Counted from the first letter of the stretch, positions 1-8,161 are shown. The stretch is DNA of 64,000 nucleotides from an uncultured Tateyamaria sp. (GCA_947501275.1 CANMVD010000001.1:248001-312000); one strand, 5' to 3'. The notes: generated by a model not told the origin, from the letters alone. Program-made: numbers and translations.

Positions 1-20
1 CGCGCACCGACGACGGCTGA
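1..20 (+). CDS. 3' end of an upstream gene (possibly dnaX), partial
   Basis: One frame of the first 20 bases reads Arg-Thr-Asp-Asp-Gly and then TGA at 18-20. In alphaproteobacteria the gene before ybaB-recR is usually dnaX, so this may be its last codons. Five codons cannot identify a gene, so the assignment rests only on synteny. Confidence 0.2.
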
Positions 21-39
21 CGACCCAAGGAGACGACAG

Positions 40-384
40 ATGCTCAAAGGACTAGGCGGGCTCGGCGACATGGCCGGGATGATGAAAAAAGCGCAGGAAA
101 TGCAGACCAAAATGGCCGAGATGCAAGAGGATCTGGCCAATGCGACCGTGACCGGCGAAAGCGGCGCGGGCCTGGTGAAAGCCACAGCCACGGCGAAAGG
201 CGAATTGACTGCACTGGACATTGACCCCTCGATCTTCAACGGCGACGACAAGGAAGTGGTCGAGGACCTGATCCTCGCAGCAATAAAAGACGCCCAAGCC
301 AAGGCGGCGGAAAAGGCACAGGACGAAATGGGCAAACTGACAGAAGGCCTCGGCCTGCCACCGGGCATGAAGTTGCCATTCTGA
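40..384 (+). CDS. ybaB: YbaB/EbfC family nucleoid-associated protein
   Basis: This 114-residue protein has the usual YbaB/EbfC length and layout. A Gly/Met-rich start is followed by a charged helix (roughly residues 15-35, KKAQEMQTKMAEMQEDLAN), then the beta segment VTGESGAGLVKATA and a second helix rich in Ala and Lys. The family forms dimers that bind DNA and help organise the nucleoid. The start is supported by AAGGAG at 28-33, placed about 6 bases before the ATG. It lies just upstream of recR, the conserved dnaX-ybaB-recR arrangement, so it is probably expressed with recR and linked to DNA maintenance. Confidence 0.93.
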   Translation: MLKGLGGLGDMAGMMKKAQEMQTKMAEMQEDLANATVTGESGAGLVKATATAKGELTALDIDPSIFNGDDKEVVEDLILAAIKDAQAKAAEKAQDEMGKLTEGLGLPPGMKLPF

Positions 385-397
385 GATCCCGTAGCTT

Positions 398-434
398 CAT
401 CTTGCCAAATAAACTTCCGCCGGAGGCTCCCTCG
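398..434 (+). repeat. Dispersed Rhodobacterales-type intergenic repeat, copy A (CATCTTG form)
   Basis: CATCTTGCCAAATAAACTT begins at 398 in the ybaB-recR gap and is followed by a GC-rich tail (CCGCCGGAGG). The same 19-base core recurs at 25492 (one difference) and 57502. It lies inside what is probably one transcript. Function is unknown; the tail may fold. Confidence 0.7.
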
Positions 435-454
435 GGCGCAACAGAGACACCGCT

Positions 455-1048
455 TTGAGCAGTACGCGCGATATCGACGCCCTGATCGAGATGATGGCAA
501 AACTGCCCGGGCTTGGGCCACGCTCGGCCCGTCGTGCGGTCCTTCATCTGATCCGCAAACGTGCCCTGTTGCTCACGCCTCTGGCCGACATGATGCAGAC
601 TGTCGCAGCCACTGCACGTGAATGCATGAATTGCGGCAATGTCGGCACCAGTGATATCTGCGACATCTGCACCTCGCAAAAACGCGGCAACGGCGAATTG
701 TGCGTTGTCGAGGATGTGGCGGATCTCTGGGCGATGGAACGCACAAGTGTCTTCAAGGGCCGCTATCATGTGCTTGGTGGAACGCTCTCGGCACTGGACG
801 CCATCGGGCCACAGGAATTGCGGATCCCCAAGTTGATTGACCGGGTCGAAACCGAAAACATCAGCGAAGTTATCCTTGCCTTGAACGCCACCATCGACGG
901 GCAAACAACGGCCCACTACATCGCCGATCAGCTTGAGGGGCAGGTCACGCTGACCTCTCTGGCCCAGGGTGTGCCGATTGGAGGTGAACTGGACTACCTG
1001 GATGATGGCACCATCAGCGCGGCATTGAAGGCCCGGAAGTCACTTTGA
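455..1048 (+). CDS. recR: Recombination mediator RecR
   Basis: This 197-residue protein matches RecR in length and order of elements. It has an N-terminal helix-hairpin-helix ([17 protein letters not shown], about residues 16-32), a four-cysteine zinc finger ([16 protein letters not shown], about 54-69) and a Toprim domain ([15 protein letters not shown] onward). RecR acts with RecF/RecO to load RecA at gaps. The start is TTG at 455; no in-frame ATG precedes the family's conserved start. The stop overlaps the next gene's TTG start (TTTGA), suggesting translational coupling. Confidence 0.96.
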   Translation: MSSTRDIDALIEMMAKLPGLGPRSARRAVLHLIRKRALLLTPLADMMQTVAATARECMNCGNVGTSDICDICTSQKRGNGELCVVEDVADLWAMERTSVFKGRYHVLGGTLSALDAIGPQELRIPKLIDRVETENISEVILALNATIDGQTTAHYIADQLEGQVTLTSLAQGVPIGGELDYLDDGTISAALKARKSL

Positions 1049-1482
1049 CGCCACTCGATGCATTGACTTTGCGTCCGCGCGCATCAGACATCCCGACAAG
1101 CGACGCGCAGCTGGATGGCCATTCCTGGCGGGTGCGTGGTGCCGCCCTTGAAGGGGCATGGCGCATCGGACCAAGTGTTTTGGTCGCCACGACAGACGAT
1201 GTGCCATACGAAGAGGCATTGCACTTTACGCTTTGGACTCAAAGGGGATGGACCGAGCACCTGACACTTTCAGCGGCCTACGCAACCGGCCTTTTCCGCC
1301 TCAGACGAACACGTGACACAACCGTTTCCTTTGCCTTTTTCGGCGATGCAGTCTGGCGGCTAAGCGTGTTGGAACGCCCCCGTTTCCATATCCCGCGCCT
1401 TCAGGATCCGCCGGGCTTCTCCCGCCCTTTGCAACTGCGGACACGTCTTGCGATAGACAGCCCTGACAGCATCAACAGCTAG
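1045..1482 (+). CDS. Conserved-looking hypothetical protein coupled to recR
   Basis: This 145-residue protein matches no family I recognise. It begins with TTG at 1045, overlapping the recR stop by four bases, and its stop overlaps the stop of the convergent threonine aldolase at a CTAG. No signal peptide or transmembrane segment is visible. The middle is rich in aromatic residues and Thr ([16 protein letters not shown]), suggesting a small beta-rich soluble domain. The tight packing and normal codon use favour a real gene. Its role is unknown; the position only suggests co-expression with recR. Confidence 0.6.
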   Translation: MTPLDALTLRPRASDIPTSDAQLDGHSWRVRGAALEGAWRIGPSVLVATTDDVPYEEALHFTLWTQRGWTEHLTLSAAYATGLFRLRRTRDTTVSFAFFGDAVWRLSVLERPRFHIPRLQDPPGFSRPLQLRTRLAIDSPDSINS

Positions 1483-2531
1483 CTGCTGCGGTCGCCAAAA
1501 AAGCTCTCGAATCCGGAAATTGCCGTTTGCAGCGCCTCGTCCGTGACGTCCTTGTGCAATACCAGCCGCGTCGTCCCTGTCGCCCCTGTCAACTTCACGC
1601 CATGTTCCGCCATATGACGCGGCAAATCCGAAGTCACGCCCCCTTCGGGCGTGAAAAAGATCATGTTGGTCGCCTGCTGAACATCCCCAAACGGGCTCAG
1701 ACGATCCGCAAGATGGGCTGCGCGTGCGTGGTCGTCTTTCAGGCGTGACACATTGTGATCGAGCGCGTGTAATCCTGCAGCTGCAAGGATACCTGCTTGA
1801 CGGGTGCCACCGCCCAGCATCTTGCGCCACCGCCGGGCCTTGTCGATGATCTCGCGAGGGCCAACGAGAACCGAACCCACCGGAGCACCCAGCCCCTTGG
1901 ACAAACAGATCGACACCGTATCAAACAGATCTGCAAGCGCTGCCTCGGCGCAGTTCAATGCCGCTATTGCGTTGAAATAGCGTGCTCCGTCCAAGTGCAC
2001 GGCCAAGCCCGCCGCACGCGCGACGGCTGTAGATTCAGCAAGGCGGGTCAGCGGAATAGCCTTGCCGTTATGTGTATTTTCCAAGCCCAACAGCCGGGTC
2101 ACGGGCATGTGCACATCGTCTTCCTTAATCGCGCCAACGATCGCTTCGGGTTCCAATGCACCATCTGCGGCCACGTCCAGCGGATCAAAAGCAATGCCAC
2201 CCAGAACTGAGGCCCCCACCGCCTCATAGCGAAAGATATGGTAGGGTCGGCCCGTGATGATTTCTTCGCCCCGGGCGCAGTGTGCCAAAAGCCCCACAAA
2301 GTTGCTCTGGGTGCCCGAGGTCAGGAAAAGGCCTGCCTCTTTGCCCAACCGCTCCGCCAGCACATCTTCCAGCTTGTTGACCGTCGGATCATCACCAAAG
2401 ACGTCATCACCAACCTCCGCATCAGCCATCACGCGGCGCATATCTGCATCCGGGCGTGTCACTGTATCGCTGCGCAAATCACACATCATCGCGTGACTTG
2501 GGGCGTCTTTCATCTGTGCATATTGGTTCAT
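1479..2531 (-). CDS. ltaE: Low-specificity L-threonine aldolase
   Basis: This 350-residue protein is a fold-type I PLP enzyme of the threonine aldolase family, which cleaves L-threonine or L-allo-threonine to glycine and acetaldehyde. It opens with CDLRSDTVTRP and DDVFGDDPTV, which are typical of the family. The PLP-binding lysine lies in SICLSKGLGAPVGS (about residue 210), and the cofactor Asp region is AVHLDGARYFNA. GAGGTGG sits about six bases upstream of the ATG at 2531. The 3' end meets the convergent hypothetical gene. Confidence 0.9.
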   Translation of the reverse strand: MNQYAQMKDAPSHAMMCDLRSDTVTRPDADMRRVMADAEVGDDVFGDDPTVNKLEDVLAERLGKEAGLFLTSGTQSNFVGLLAHCARGEEIITGRPYHIFRYEAVGASVLGGIAFDPLDVAADGALEPEAIVGAIKEDDVHMPVTRLLGLENTHNGKAIPLTRLAESTAVARAAGLAVHLDGARYFNAIAALNCAEAALADLFDTVSICLSKGLGAPVGSVLVGPREIIDKARRWRKMLGGGTRQAGILAAAGLHALDHNVSRLKDDHARAAHLADRLSPFGDVQQATNMIFFTPEGGVTSDLPRHMAEHGVKLTGATGTTRLVLHKDVTDEALQTAISGFESFFGDRSS

Positions 2532-2565
2532 CTAGACCACCTCAAACGTTCAACGCCCAAACGAG

Positions 2566-2600
2566 ATGCGGCGCGCCACAGGACTGTAGGCGCGCCGCAT
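2566..2600 (-). terminator. Strong GC-rich hairpin after trcR, probable terminator
   Basis: ATGCGGCGCGCC (2566-2577) is perfectly complementary to 2589-2600, and the loop can pair further (ACAG/CTGT). It lies 26 bases downstream of the trcR stop and just before ltaE on the same strand. There is no good T-run, so termination is inferred from stem strength and position. Confidence 0.5.
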
Positions 2601-2625
2601 GAAAACCAAAAGAGGGGTTGCAACC

Positions 2626-3381
2626 TCAGGGCTGTTCATCCTCATCACTGGCGCCGTCGCCGGGCAGGTTAAAGAAGCTGTCAGCATCCACCAGTGTGGA
2701 AGTGTCGTCTTCCTCTTCCTCGCGGTCATCGGCAAGGGAGAACGTTTCGAGCCCTTCGATCGCAGTCGGGATCTTGGGCTCTGCCTCCATGCCAAGGCTC
2801 TGTTCCGTGCTGACCAGCTTGCGGCGCTCATCGTCGCTCATCACGCTGCCATCAGCCGCTTTCTTGGCCGCGGCCTTTTGCACAGCGGCGTCCAACTCGG
2901 TCTGCTTGGTCAGACCCAACGCCACCGGATCAACCGGCTGAATGTTGGAAATATTCCAGTGCGTACGTTCGCGAATCGACTGAATCGTTGGCTTGGTTGT
3001 GCCCACCAGTTTGGAGATCTGGCCATCAGTCAGTTCGGGGTGGAACTTCACCAACCAGTAGATGGCAGCCGGACGATCCTGCCGCTTGGACAGCGGTGTG
3101 TAGCGTGGCCCACGGCGCTTTTCCTCACCGACAGCCGCTGCATTGAACTTGAGGGAGAGCTTGTGCAGCGGGTTCTTTTCAGCCGCGTCAATTTCCTCTT
3201 GGGTCAACTGATTATTGGCAACGGGATCAAAGCCCTTGACCCCGGCAGCGACGTCGCCATCGGCAATGCCCTGTACTTCCAGCTCGTGCATTTCGACAAA
3301 GTCGGCGATCTGTTTGAAACTGATGGTCGTGTTGTCCACCAGCCAGACGGCAGTGGCCTTGGCCATAATCGGTTTTACCAT
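2626..3381 (-). CDS. trcR: DUF1013 / TrcR-type cell-cycle transcriptional regulator
   Basis: About 251 residues from the chosen start. The family is an alphaproteobacterial transcription regulator (TrcR, DUF1013). The conserved N-terminal segment (MAKATAVWLVDNTTISFKQI) is followed by an HTH-like section (LTDGQISKLVGTTKPTIQSI) and the conserved THWNISNIQPVDPV. The C-terminal 70 residues are acidic and low complexity. The frame stays open upstream to 3507, but the start at 3381 has AAGGAG at the right distance and begins next to the conserved block. Confidence 0.88.
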   Translation of the reverse strand: MVKPIMAKATAVWLVDNTTISFKQIADFVEMHELEVQGIADGDVAAGVKGFDPVANNQLTQEEIDAAEKNPLHKLSLKFNAAAVGEEKRRGPRYTPLSKRQDRPAAIYWLVKFHPELTDGQISKLVGTTKPTIQSIRERTHWNISNIQPVDPVALGLTKQTELDAAVQKAAAKKAADGSVMSDDERRKLVSTEQSLGMEAEPKIPTAIEGLETFSLADDREEEEDDTSTLVDADSFFNLPGDGASDEDEQP

Positions 3382-3508
3382 GTCACATGCTCCTTCGCGC
3401 ATATCTTTCCCGTCGCCTGAAAGAGGCGGCCTTGGGGTCCAAGGCGGGTTTCCGTTGTGGGGGAACTTGAGGGCGATATAAGGGGTGAGACAGAAAAAGG
3501 AAAGCACA

Positions 3509-4138
3509 ATGCGTGTGGTGTTGCTTTGGGTGTTGATGGCCCTGCCCTTGCGGGCCCAAGGAGATCAGGCAGGCGTTTTTGACTATTATGTGCTGTCTCT
3601 CAGCTGGTCCGCCAACTGGTGCGCCTATGAAGGGGACGCACGGAATTCGGATCAGTGCGATGCGCGCCACGACCACGGCTGGATCCTGCATGGGCTGTGG
3701 CCACAATACCATCGCGGCTTCCCTGAATATTGTCGCACAAGCGAACGGGCCCCTTCCCGCGTCATGACCCGGGACATGGCCGACATCATGGGGACATCGG
3801 GCCTGGCATGGCATCAATGGAAGAAACACGGCGTCTGTTCGGGCCTGTCAGCGACAGACTACTACGCACTGTCCCGCAAAGCGTATGAACAAATCGCGCG
3901 CCCGACAGTTTTCCGCAAGTTGGACAAAACGATAAAACTGCCTGCGGCGGTCGTGCAGGACGCATTTTTGCAATCCAACCCCGGAATGGAAGCGGATGGC
4001 GTCACCATCACATGCAGGCAAGGCTACATCCAGGAGGCACGAATTTGCCTCAGCCGAGATCTGGAACCAGTGCCATGCGGACAAGACGTTGTGCGCGATT
4101 GCGCTATGAAGGATGCACTTTTTACACCGATGCGCTGA
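3509..4138 (+). CDS. Secreted ribonuclease T2 family protein
   Basis: This 209-residue protein carries both RNase T2 active-site boxes, HGLWPQ (CAS I) and WHQWKKHGVCSG (CAS II), each with its catalytic histidine. It begins with a short hydrophobic signal peptide (MRVVLLWVLMALPLRAQG), so it is probably periplasmic or secreted. Its several cysteines fit disulfide bonding. RNase T2 cuts single-stranded RNA with little base specificity through a 2',3'-cyclic phosphate, here perhaps for nutrient scavenging. The ATG at 3509 is chosen because it opens directly into the signal peptide; the frame also allows 3485. Confidence 0.9.
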   Translation: MRVVLLWVLMALPLRAQGDQAGVFDYYVLSLSWSANWCAYEGDARNSDQCDARHDHGWILHGLWPQYHRGFPEYCRTSERAPSRVMTRDMADIMGTSGLAWHQWKKHGVCSGLSATDYYALSRKAYEQIARPTVFRKLDKTIKLPAAVVQDAFLQSNPGMEADGVTITCRQGYIQEARICLSRDLEPVPCGQDVVRDCAMKDALFTPMR

Positions 4139-4171
4139 TTTCGGGACAGTCTGGGTGCGTGTTCTGCGTCG

Positions 4172-4208
4172 GATGCCTCCGGCGGTGGTATTTTCAGTCA
4201 GAAGAAAC
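4172..4208 (-). repeat. Dispersed intergenic repeat, copy H (TTTCTTCTGAC form, minus orientation)
   Basis: Read on the minus strand this is GTTTCTTCTGACTGAAAATA followed by CCACCG, the same start as the copies at 4336, 10131 and 15331-15376. It faces copy E across 130 bases, so the two form an inverted pair in the gap between convergent genes. Confidence 0.55.
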
Positions 4209-4212
4209 AAAA

Positions 4213-4247
4213 CGCCCGCGCCACTCATCCTGTGAACACCGCGGGCG
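4213..4247 (-). terminator. Hairpin with downstream T-rich stretch on the minus strand
   Basis: CGCCCGCG at 4213-4220 pairs perfectly with CGCGGGCG at 4240-4247 across a 19-base loop. On the minus strand it is followed by TTTTGTTTC. It would end transcripts from the quinone oxidoreductase, about 150 bases past its stop. Confidence 0.45.
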
Positions 4248-4335
4248 AGGGACAAGCCATTGCTTCTCCTGACACGGCCATCGGCTCCACAGCCTGTACC
4301 GCAGACACACCGCACGCCATTAACCTTAAAATTTC

Positions 4336-4395
4336 GTTTCTTCTGACCCCAAATACCACGGGGGTGAGGCCAAAGGCCGAGGGGGCAGAGCCCCT
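4336..4395 (+). repeat. Dispersed intergenic repeat, copy E (TTTCTTCTGACC form)
   Basis: It starts GTTTCTTCTGACCCCAAATA, continues CCACGGGG and ends in the small hairpin GGGGCAGAGCCCC followed by TTT. It abuts the 3' end of the quinone oxidoreductase gene. Sequence and hairpin match the copies at 10131 and 15331. Confidence 0.7.
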
Positions 4396-5385
4396 TTATC
4401 CGCCGCCAACTTCCAGCACGATCTTCCCGATGTGACCAGAGCTTTCCATCCGGGCATGTGCTGCAGCCGCATCATCCAAGGCGTATTCGGAATCCATGAC
4501 AGGTGCTATCCGTCCAGCCGCCAACAATGGCCAGACCGCTTCACGCAGATCTTGTGCAATGCGTGCCTTGGCCAGGTCGCTTTGCGGGCGCAACGTGCTG
4601 CCCGTCATCGTCAGCCTGCGCGTCATCAGTTGCACAAAATTCAACTCGACTTTTGGTCCTTGCAAAAACGCGATCTGCACCAGTCTGCCGTCATCCGCCA
4701 AAGCGTTCAGATTGCGCTGAATATAGCCGCCACCCACCATGCAGAGGATCAGATTGGCGCCGCCCTGCTCTTTCAAAACATCGACAAAGTCCGCGTCACG
4801 GTAATTGATCGCCACTTCTGCGCCCAATGCGCGACAGGCATCGCACTTTTCTTCACTGCCTGCGGTCGCAAATACCCGCGCTCCAAAGTGATGCGCCAAC
4901 TGGATTGCCGTCGTGCCAATCCCGGACGAGCCGCCGTGCACCAGAAAACGTTCTCCGCCTTTCAAGCCACCCCGTGTAAATGCGTTGGACCACACGGTGA
5001 AATATGTCTCTGGCAAACAGGCCGCTTGTTTCAACCCCATACCGTCAGGCACGGGCAGACAATGCGCGGCCGGGGTTGCGACAAATTCGGCGTAGCCACC
5101 TCCGGGCAGCAAGGCACAGACCTGATCGCCAATGGACCAACCACTCACACCTGTTCCGATCTCCACGATGGTTCCGGATGCTTCGAGGCCCGGCAGATCG
5201 CTGGCCCCGGGGGGCGGATTATAAAGACCGGCGCGTTGCAATGCATCAGGGCGGTTGACTCCTACCCAAGCGACCTCGATCACAACCTGGCCGTGGCCCG
5301 CGGCAGGGCGAGGTCGGTCGACCGCTTGCAACACGTCCGGACCGCCGGGCGCCGTGATTTCAATTGCGCGCATTGTATCTGCCAT
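4396..5385 (-). CDS. NAD(P)H:quinone oxidoreductase (zinc-free MDR, PIG3-like)
   Basis: This 329-residue protein is a medium-chain dehydrogenase/reductase of the quinone oxidoreductase group. The GroES-like half opens with MRAIEITAPGGPDVLQ. The Rossmann half carries VHGGSSGIGTTAIQLA (about 142-157), the NADPH-binding AXXGXXG variant of this family. The zinc-ligand cysteines of alcohol dehydrogenases are absent. NFVQLMTRRLTMTGSTLR is the usual PIG3-type segment. Reduction of quinones or enones is the family role; the substrate is unknown. It is transcribed away from the small membrane gene at 5443. Confidence 0.88.
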   Translation of the reverse strand: MADTMRAIEITAPGGPDVLQAVDRPRPAAGHGQVVIEVAWVGVNRPDALQRAGLYNPPPGASDLPGLEASGTIVEIGTGVSGWSIGDQVCALLPGGGYAEFVATPAAHCLPVPDGMGLKQAACLPETYFTVWSNAFTRGGLKGGERFLVHGGSSGIGTTAIQLAHHFGARVFATAGSEEKCDACRALGAEVAINYRDADFVDVLKEQGGANLILCMVGGGYIQRNLNALADDGRLVQIAFLQGPKVELNFVQLMTRRLTMTGSTLRPQSDLAKARIAQDLREAVWPLLAAGRIAPVMDSEYALDDAAAAHARMESSGHIGKIVLEVGGG

Positions 5386-5442
5386 ATGATCCGCTCCCTT
5401 TTCGGTATCGTATCTCTAAACATTCAGAGAAAGGAAGAGAGC

Positions 5443-5793
5443 GTGCTGATCGTTGCGCTGGTGGCAAACCTTGTGATGCTCGTGCCAGTGATGCTGGGAT
5501 TGCTGAGCAACACCGACGCGATGAACAGCGCCTTTGGGCCCGATGCTCCGGCACGGCGCATTCTGACGTGCGTTTACGCTGCGATCAGCTTGGTGAGTGT
5601 CGGCCTGCTTGCTCTGCACGGCTTTGCGCACGTCTGGGCTGTGCCGATGACAGTTGCGCTCTTTGCGCTGCAAATCACCTACAAGCTCGCCACCGTGGCG
5701 ATGGTCGGAATGACAAATCCTGTTGTGGTCACCAATATTGGGGTCATCGCCATTCAGGCTGTTGCACTGGTGCTTTTGGCGTTGAGAGTGTGA
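5443..5793 (+). CDS. Small four-helix integral membrane protein, function unknown
   Basis: A 116-residue hydrophobic protein in the end of a longer open frame; only this part has coding character. The GTG at 5443 follows AAAGGAAGAGA at good spacing. Four hydrophobic segments are visible, including VALVANLVMLVPVMLGLL, a second from ILTCVYAAISLVSVGLLALHG, one around VPMTVALFALQITYKLA, and a C-terminal NIGVIAIQAVALVLLALRV. The stop touches the stop of convergent coq9 with no gap. I do not recognise the family. Confidence 0.7.
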   Translation: MLIVALVANLVMLVPVMLGLLSNTDAMNSAFGPDAPARRILTCVYAAISLVSVGLLALHGFAHVWAVPMTVALFALQITYKLATVAMVGMTNPVVVTNIGVIAIQAVALVLLALRV

Positions 5794-6489
5794 TCAGGGC
5801 CGTGGTGACGTCCATGATCCGGGCATGTCAGATCGGGACGCGGCCGAAGGTGCCTTGATCTGTCCCAGCAGCCAGTTTGGTCCAGCCAGCAAGGCGCTCA
5901 GCGACTTGTTCTCGCGCACCTGGGCCTTCACCTTTTCAATCTGCATGACGCCATCGATGCGGCGCTCGAGAAAGTCCCACGTTGCCTGGTTGTCCACACT
6001 GTCATCACCCAGCCAATAGAGCACCGTGGATGAATACACGCCTGCCAGCGTGGCGCGTTTTGTGTACCAATTCACGTCCTCGGACGTATCCCCAAGTGCC
6101 GTCCAGATCTGGTCGGCCGTACCCCAGATCGCGCGGGCGCCGTCTGCGGCATAGATCGGCAGGGCAAACAGGGTTGTTCCCCGGCGCACAGCTTCCTTGT
6201 CGGTCACTGCCTCAATGCGGAACCGCACACCGGCGGCAATCTTGTCGCGGAAACGCGGTGGCAGTGCATCGGAATTGAGACGGGCAACCATCTCGGCATC
6301 GCCGCGCGCATGATACGCCAACGCCAGACTGACAGCGCCGCGCGGGCACACCGCCCGCACCATCGCCATATCTATGTCAGCATCCCGCGCTGCCGCTTTC
6401 AACGTCGTTTCGGACCAGCCGTCAAAGGGAACGTGCATCAAAGCGGCATCAAGCAGCCTGTCGAGGGTATCGTCGGTTGGATGTGTCAT
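5794..6489 (-). CDS. coq9: COQ9 family ubiquinone biosynthesis protein
   Basis: This 231-residue protein has the COQ9 layout. The N-terminal TetR-like helical part (LLDAALMHVPFDGWSETTLKAA resembles its start) is followed by the COQ9 domain with WGTADQIWTALGDTSEDVNWYTKR and LYWLGDDS, the conserved Trp/Asp-rich stretch. COQ9 binds isoprene lipids and delivers intermediates to COQ7 in ubiquinone synthesis. The match to both halves makes the family call secure; the exact biochemical role in bacteria is less certain. Confidence 0.88.
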   Translation of the reverse strand: MTHPTDDTLDRLLDAALMHVPFDGWSETTLKAAARDADIDMAMVRAVCPRGAVSLALAYHARGDAEMVARLNSDALPPRFRDKIAAGVRFRIEAVTDKEAVRRGTTLFALPIYAADGARAIWGTADQIWTALGDTSEDVNWYTKRATLAGVYSSTVLYWLGDDSVDNQATWDFLERRIDGVMQIEKVKAQVRENKSLSALLAGPNWLLGQIKAPSAASRSDMPGSWTSPRP

Positions 6490-6730
6490 GCGTGAAAGCT
6501 AGGGCGCGGCACACACTGAGGCAATAGCGCGGTGCGCGACACATGTTCGCGCGCCCAGCGGGCTTTTGCCAACGGCACCGTTTGCGCACGACACCTGCGG
6601 GACGCTGCCATCATCACCACCCGATCTCGCACCATTCCGCCGGAAAATGCCCTATCGGGCGAACCGCTTGCCCGTCCCTTCCTTCGGCACGAGACAGGCC
6701 GCGCCACTCACGGCACAAAAGGAGGACACC

Positions 6731-7789
6731 ATGTCTGTTGCCAGCCAATTTGAGCGCCAGATGCTCGATCTGATCAACCAAGAACGCACCTCGCGCGGTC
6801 TAGATCCCCTGACGCTGGAACTGCGTCTCAACGATGCCAGCGAAGATCATAGTGTCTGGATGGATGACACGCTCAACTTCAGCCACACCGGCGTGGGCGG
6901 GTCATCACCCGGGGATCGTATGCGTGATGCAGGGTTCGAATTCACCGGGTCCTGGACATGGGGTGAAAACATAGCCTACCAGTCTGAACGCGGTGCACCC
7001 GGCATCTCGGATGACGTGGTTAACCTGCATCAGTCCCTGATGAACAGCCCCGGTCACCGCGCCAACATCCTGAACCCCGATTTCGAATTGATCGGCATCG
7101 GGATCGAGGAAGGCGACAATCGCGGCTTTGACGCTGTCTATGTCACGCAGAACTTTGCGCGTACGTCGGCCAATGTGCAGCTTGATGACCCCTCGACGCC
7201 AACCCCGAGGCCGCAGCCACCTGTGGATGATCGCTTGACCGGATCAAACGGGAATGACTCACTTGTCGGCACCGGCGGCGATGATGATCTGCGCGGTTTG
7301 TCAGGGTCGGATACGATGTCAGGCCGGGCCGGTGACGATCTCATGTTTGGAGGCAACGGCAATGATCGGGCGTCAGGACATGGCGGGGACGATCGCATGT
7401 GGGGCGGCGCAGGCAATGACCGTATGGCCGGCGGTCAAGGCGATGACAGCCTCAAGGGAGAAGGCGGCGATGATCGCCTGAACGGCGGGCGTGGAAATGA
7501 CCGTTTGGACGGAGGCGCAGGCAACGACCGCCTGACCGGCAAATCCGGCGCAGACACGTTTGTATTCTCGACAGGGCGGGACATCGTGACCGACTTCAAC
7601 CCCAATGCGGCAGGAGAGCGGATCAACCTCAGGGATGTCGACAGCATTACCGGTTTCAATGACCTGATGAACGGCGGGCACGCCCGGCAGATCGGGGACA
7701 ATGTCGAAATTCGTGACTTTGGTGGCAACACCCTTGTTCTGGCCGATGTGGACCTTGACGCTCTGCAGCAGAACGACTTTTTGTTCTGA
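6731..7789 (+). CDS. Secreted CAP (SCP/PR1) domain protein with RTX calcium-binding repeats
   Basis: This 352-residue protein has two parts. Residues 1 to about 145 form a CAP domain (LINQERTSRGLDPL, GENIAY, HRANILNPDFELIGIG). Residues about 165-275 hold roughly a dozen glycine-aspartate nonapeptides of the GGxGxDxLx type. The C-terminus (VTDFNPNAAGERINL to NDFLF) resembles RTX secretion tails. There is no N-terminal signal peptide, which fits type I secretion from a C-terminal signal; no exporter lies nearby. The ATG at 6731 follows GGAGG. The extracellular role is unknown. Confidence 0.9.
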   Translation: MSVASQFERQMLDLINQERTSRGLDPLTLELRLNDASEDHSVWMDDTLNFSHTGVGGSSPGDRMRDAGFEFTGSWTWGENIAYQSERGAPGISDDVVNLHQSLMNSPGHRANILNPDFELIGIGIEEGDNRGFDAVYVTQNFARTSANVQLDDPSTPTPRPQPPVDDRLTGSNGNDSLVGTGGDDDLRGLSGSDTMSGRAGDDLMFGGNGNDRASGHGGDDRMWGGAGNDRMAGGQGDDSLKGEGGDDRLNGGRGNDRLDGGAGNDRLTGKSGADTFVFSTGRDIVTDFNPNAAGERINLRDVDSITGFNDLMNGGHARQIGDNVEIRDFGGNTLVLADVDLDALQQNDFLF

Positions 7790-7809
7790 CGCACGCTGGT
7801 GAACGGCAC

Positions 7810-7838
7810 TGGACAAAAGCGGATCGCTTTGCTATCTG
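7810..7838 (+). promoter_or_regulatory. Candidate sigma-70 promoter for rpsU
   Basis: TGGACA at 7810-7815 and TATCTG at 7833-7838 are separated by 17 bases and lie about 55 bases before rpsU. Two differences from each consensus hexamer make this plausible only. Confidence 0.35.
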
Positions 7839-7871
7839 GCCACTTCCTGCAAATCCTTGCAACTCGAATCT

Positions 7872-7884
7872 AGAAAGGTGGTGA
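7872..7884 (+). promoter_or_regulatory. Unusually long Shine-Dalgarno sequence of rpsU
   Basis: AGAAAGGTGGTGA matches the complement of the 16S rRNA 3' tail (AGAAAGGAGGTGA) at 12 of 13 positions and ends 7 bases before the rpsU ATG. Most genes here have 4-6 matching bases. S21 itself acts near the anti-SD, so regulation through this site is possible. Confidence 0.6.
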
Positions 7885-7891
7885 CAACCAC

Positions 7892-8098
7892 ATGCAGGTT
7901 AGTGTTCGCGACAACAATGTCGATCAGGCCCTCCGGGCTCTGAAGAAAAAGCTCCAGCGCGAAGGCGTGTTCCGTGAAATGAAGCTCAAGCAACATTTCG
8001 AGAAACCGTCCGAGAAAAAAGCGCGCGAGAAAGCTGAAGCGATCCGCCGTGCCCGCAAGCTGGCACGCAAAAAAGCGCAACGCGAAGGCATGATGTAA
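7892..8098 (+). CDS. rpsU: 30S ribosomal protein S21
   Basis: This 68-residue, highly basic protein is S21. It shows the family start [20 protein letters not shown], the central [20 protein letters not shown] and a Lys/Arg-rich C-terminal helix. S21 sits on the 30S platform near the anti-Shine-Dalgarno sequence and helps initiation. It appears to be monocistronic, with its own candidate promoter, an exceptionally long ribosome-binding site and a terminator directly after. Confidence 0.97.
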   Translation: MQVSVRDNNVDQALRALKKKLQREGVFREMKLKQHFEKPSEKKAREKAEAIRRARKLARKKAQREGMM

Positions 8099-8125
8099 AT
8101 CATCCCCAAGCGACGCAAGAGAATT

Positions 8126-8161
8126 AAACCCTCGTGGCCACAAGCCCCGGGGGTTTTATTT
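8126..8161 (+). terminator. Rho-independent terminator of rpsU
   Basis: AAACCCTCG (8126-8134) pairs with CGGGGGTTT (8148-8156), nine pairs with one G-T, and is followed by TATTTT. It begins 28 bases after the rpsU stop. On the minus strand TTTAATT follows the stem, so it may also serve the convergent Lrp gene. Confidence 0.75.

Noticed and set aside
4432-5442. Upstream part of a long frame that ends with the small membrane protein
   Set aside because: Antisense to the quinone oxidoreductase; only the segment from GTG 5443 has a ribosome site and protein-like sequence.
7230-7540. Regular short repeats that could be taken for a CRISPR or tandem DNA repeat
   Set aside because: They encode RTX nonapeptides in frame with the CAP protein; spacing is 27 bases and varies by codon.
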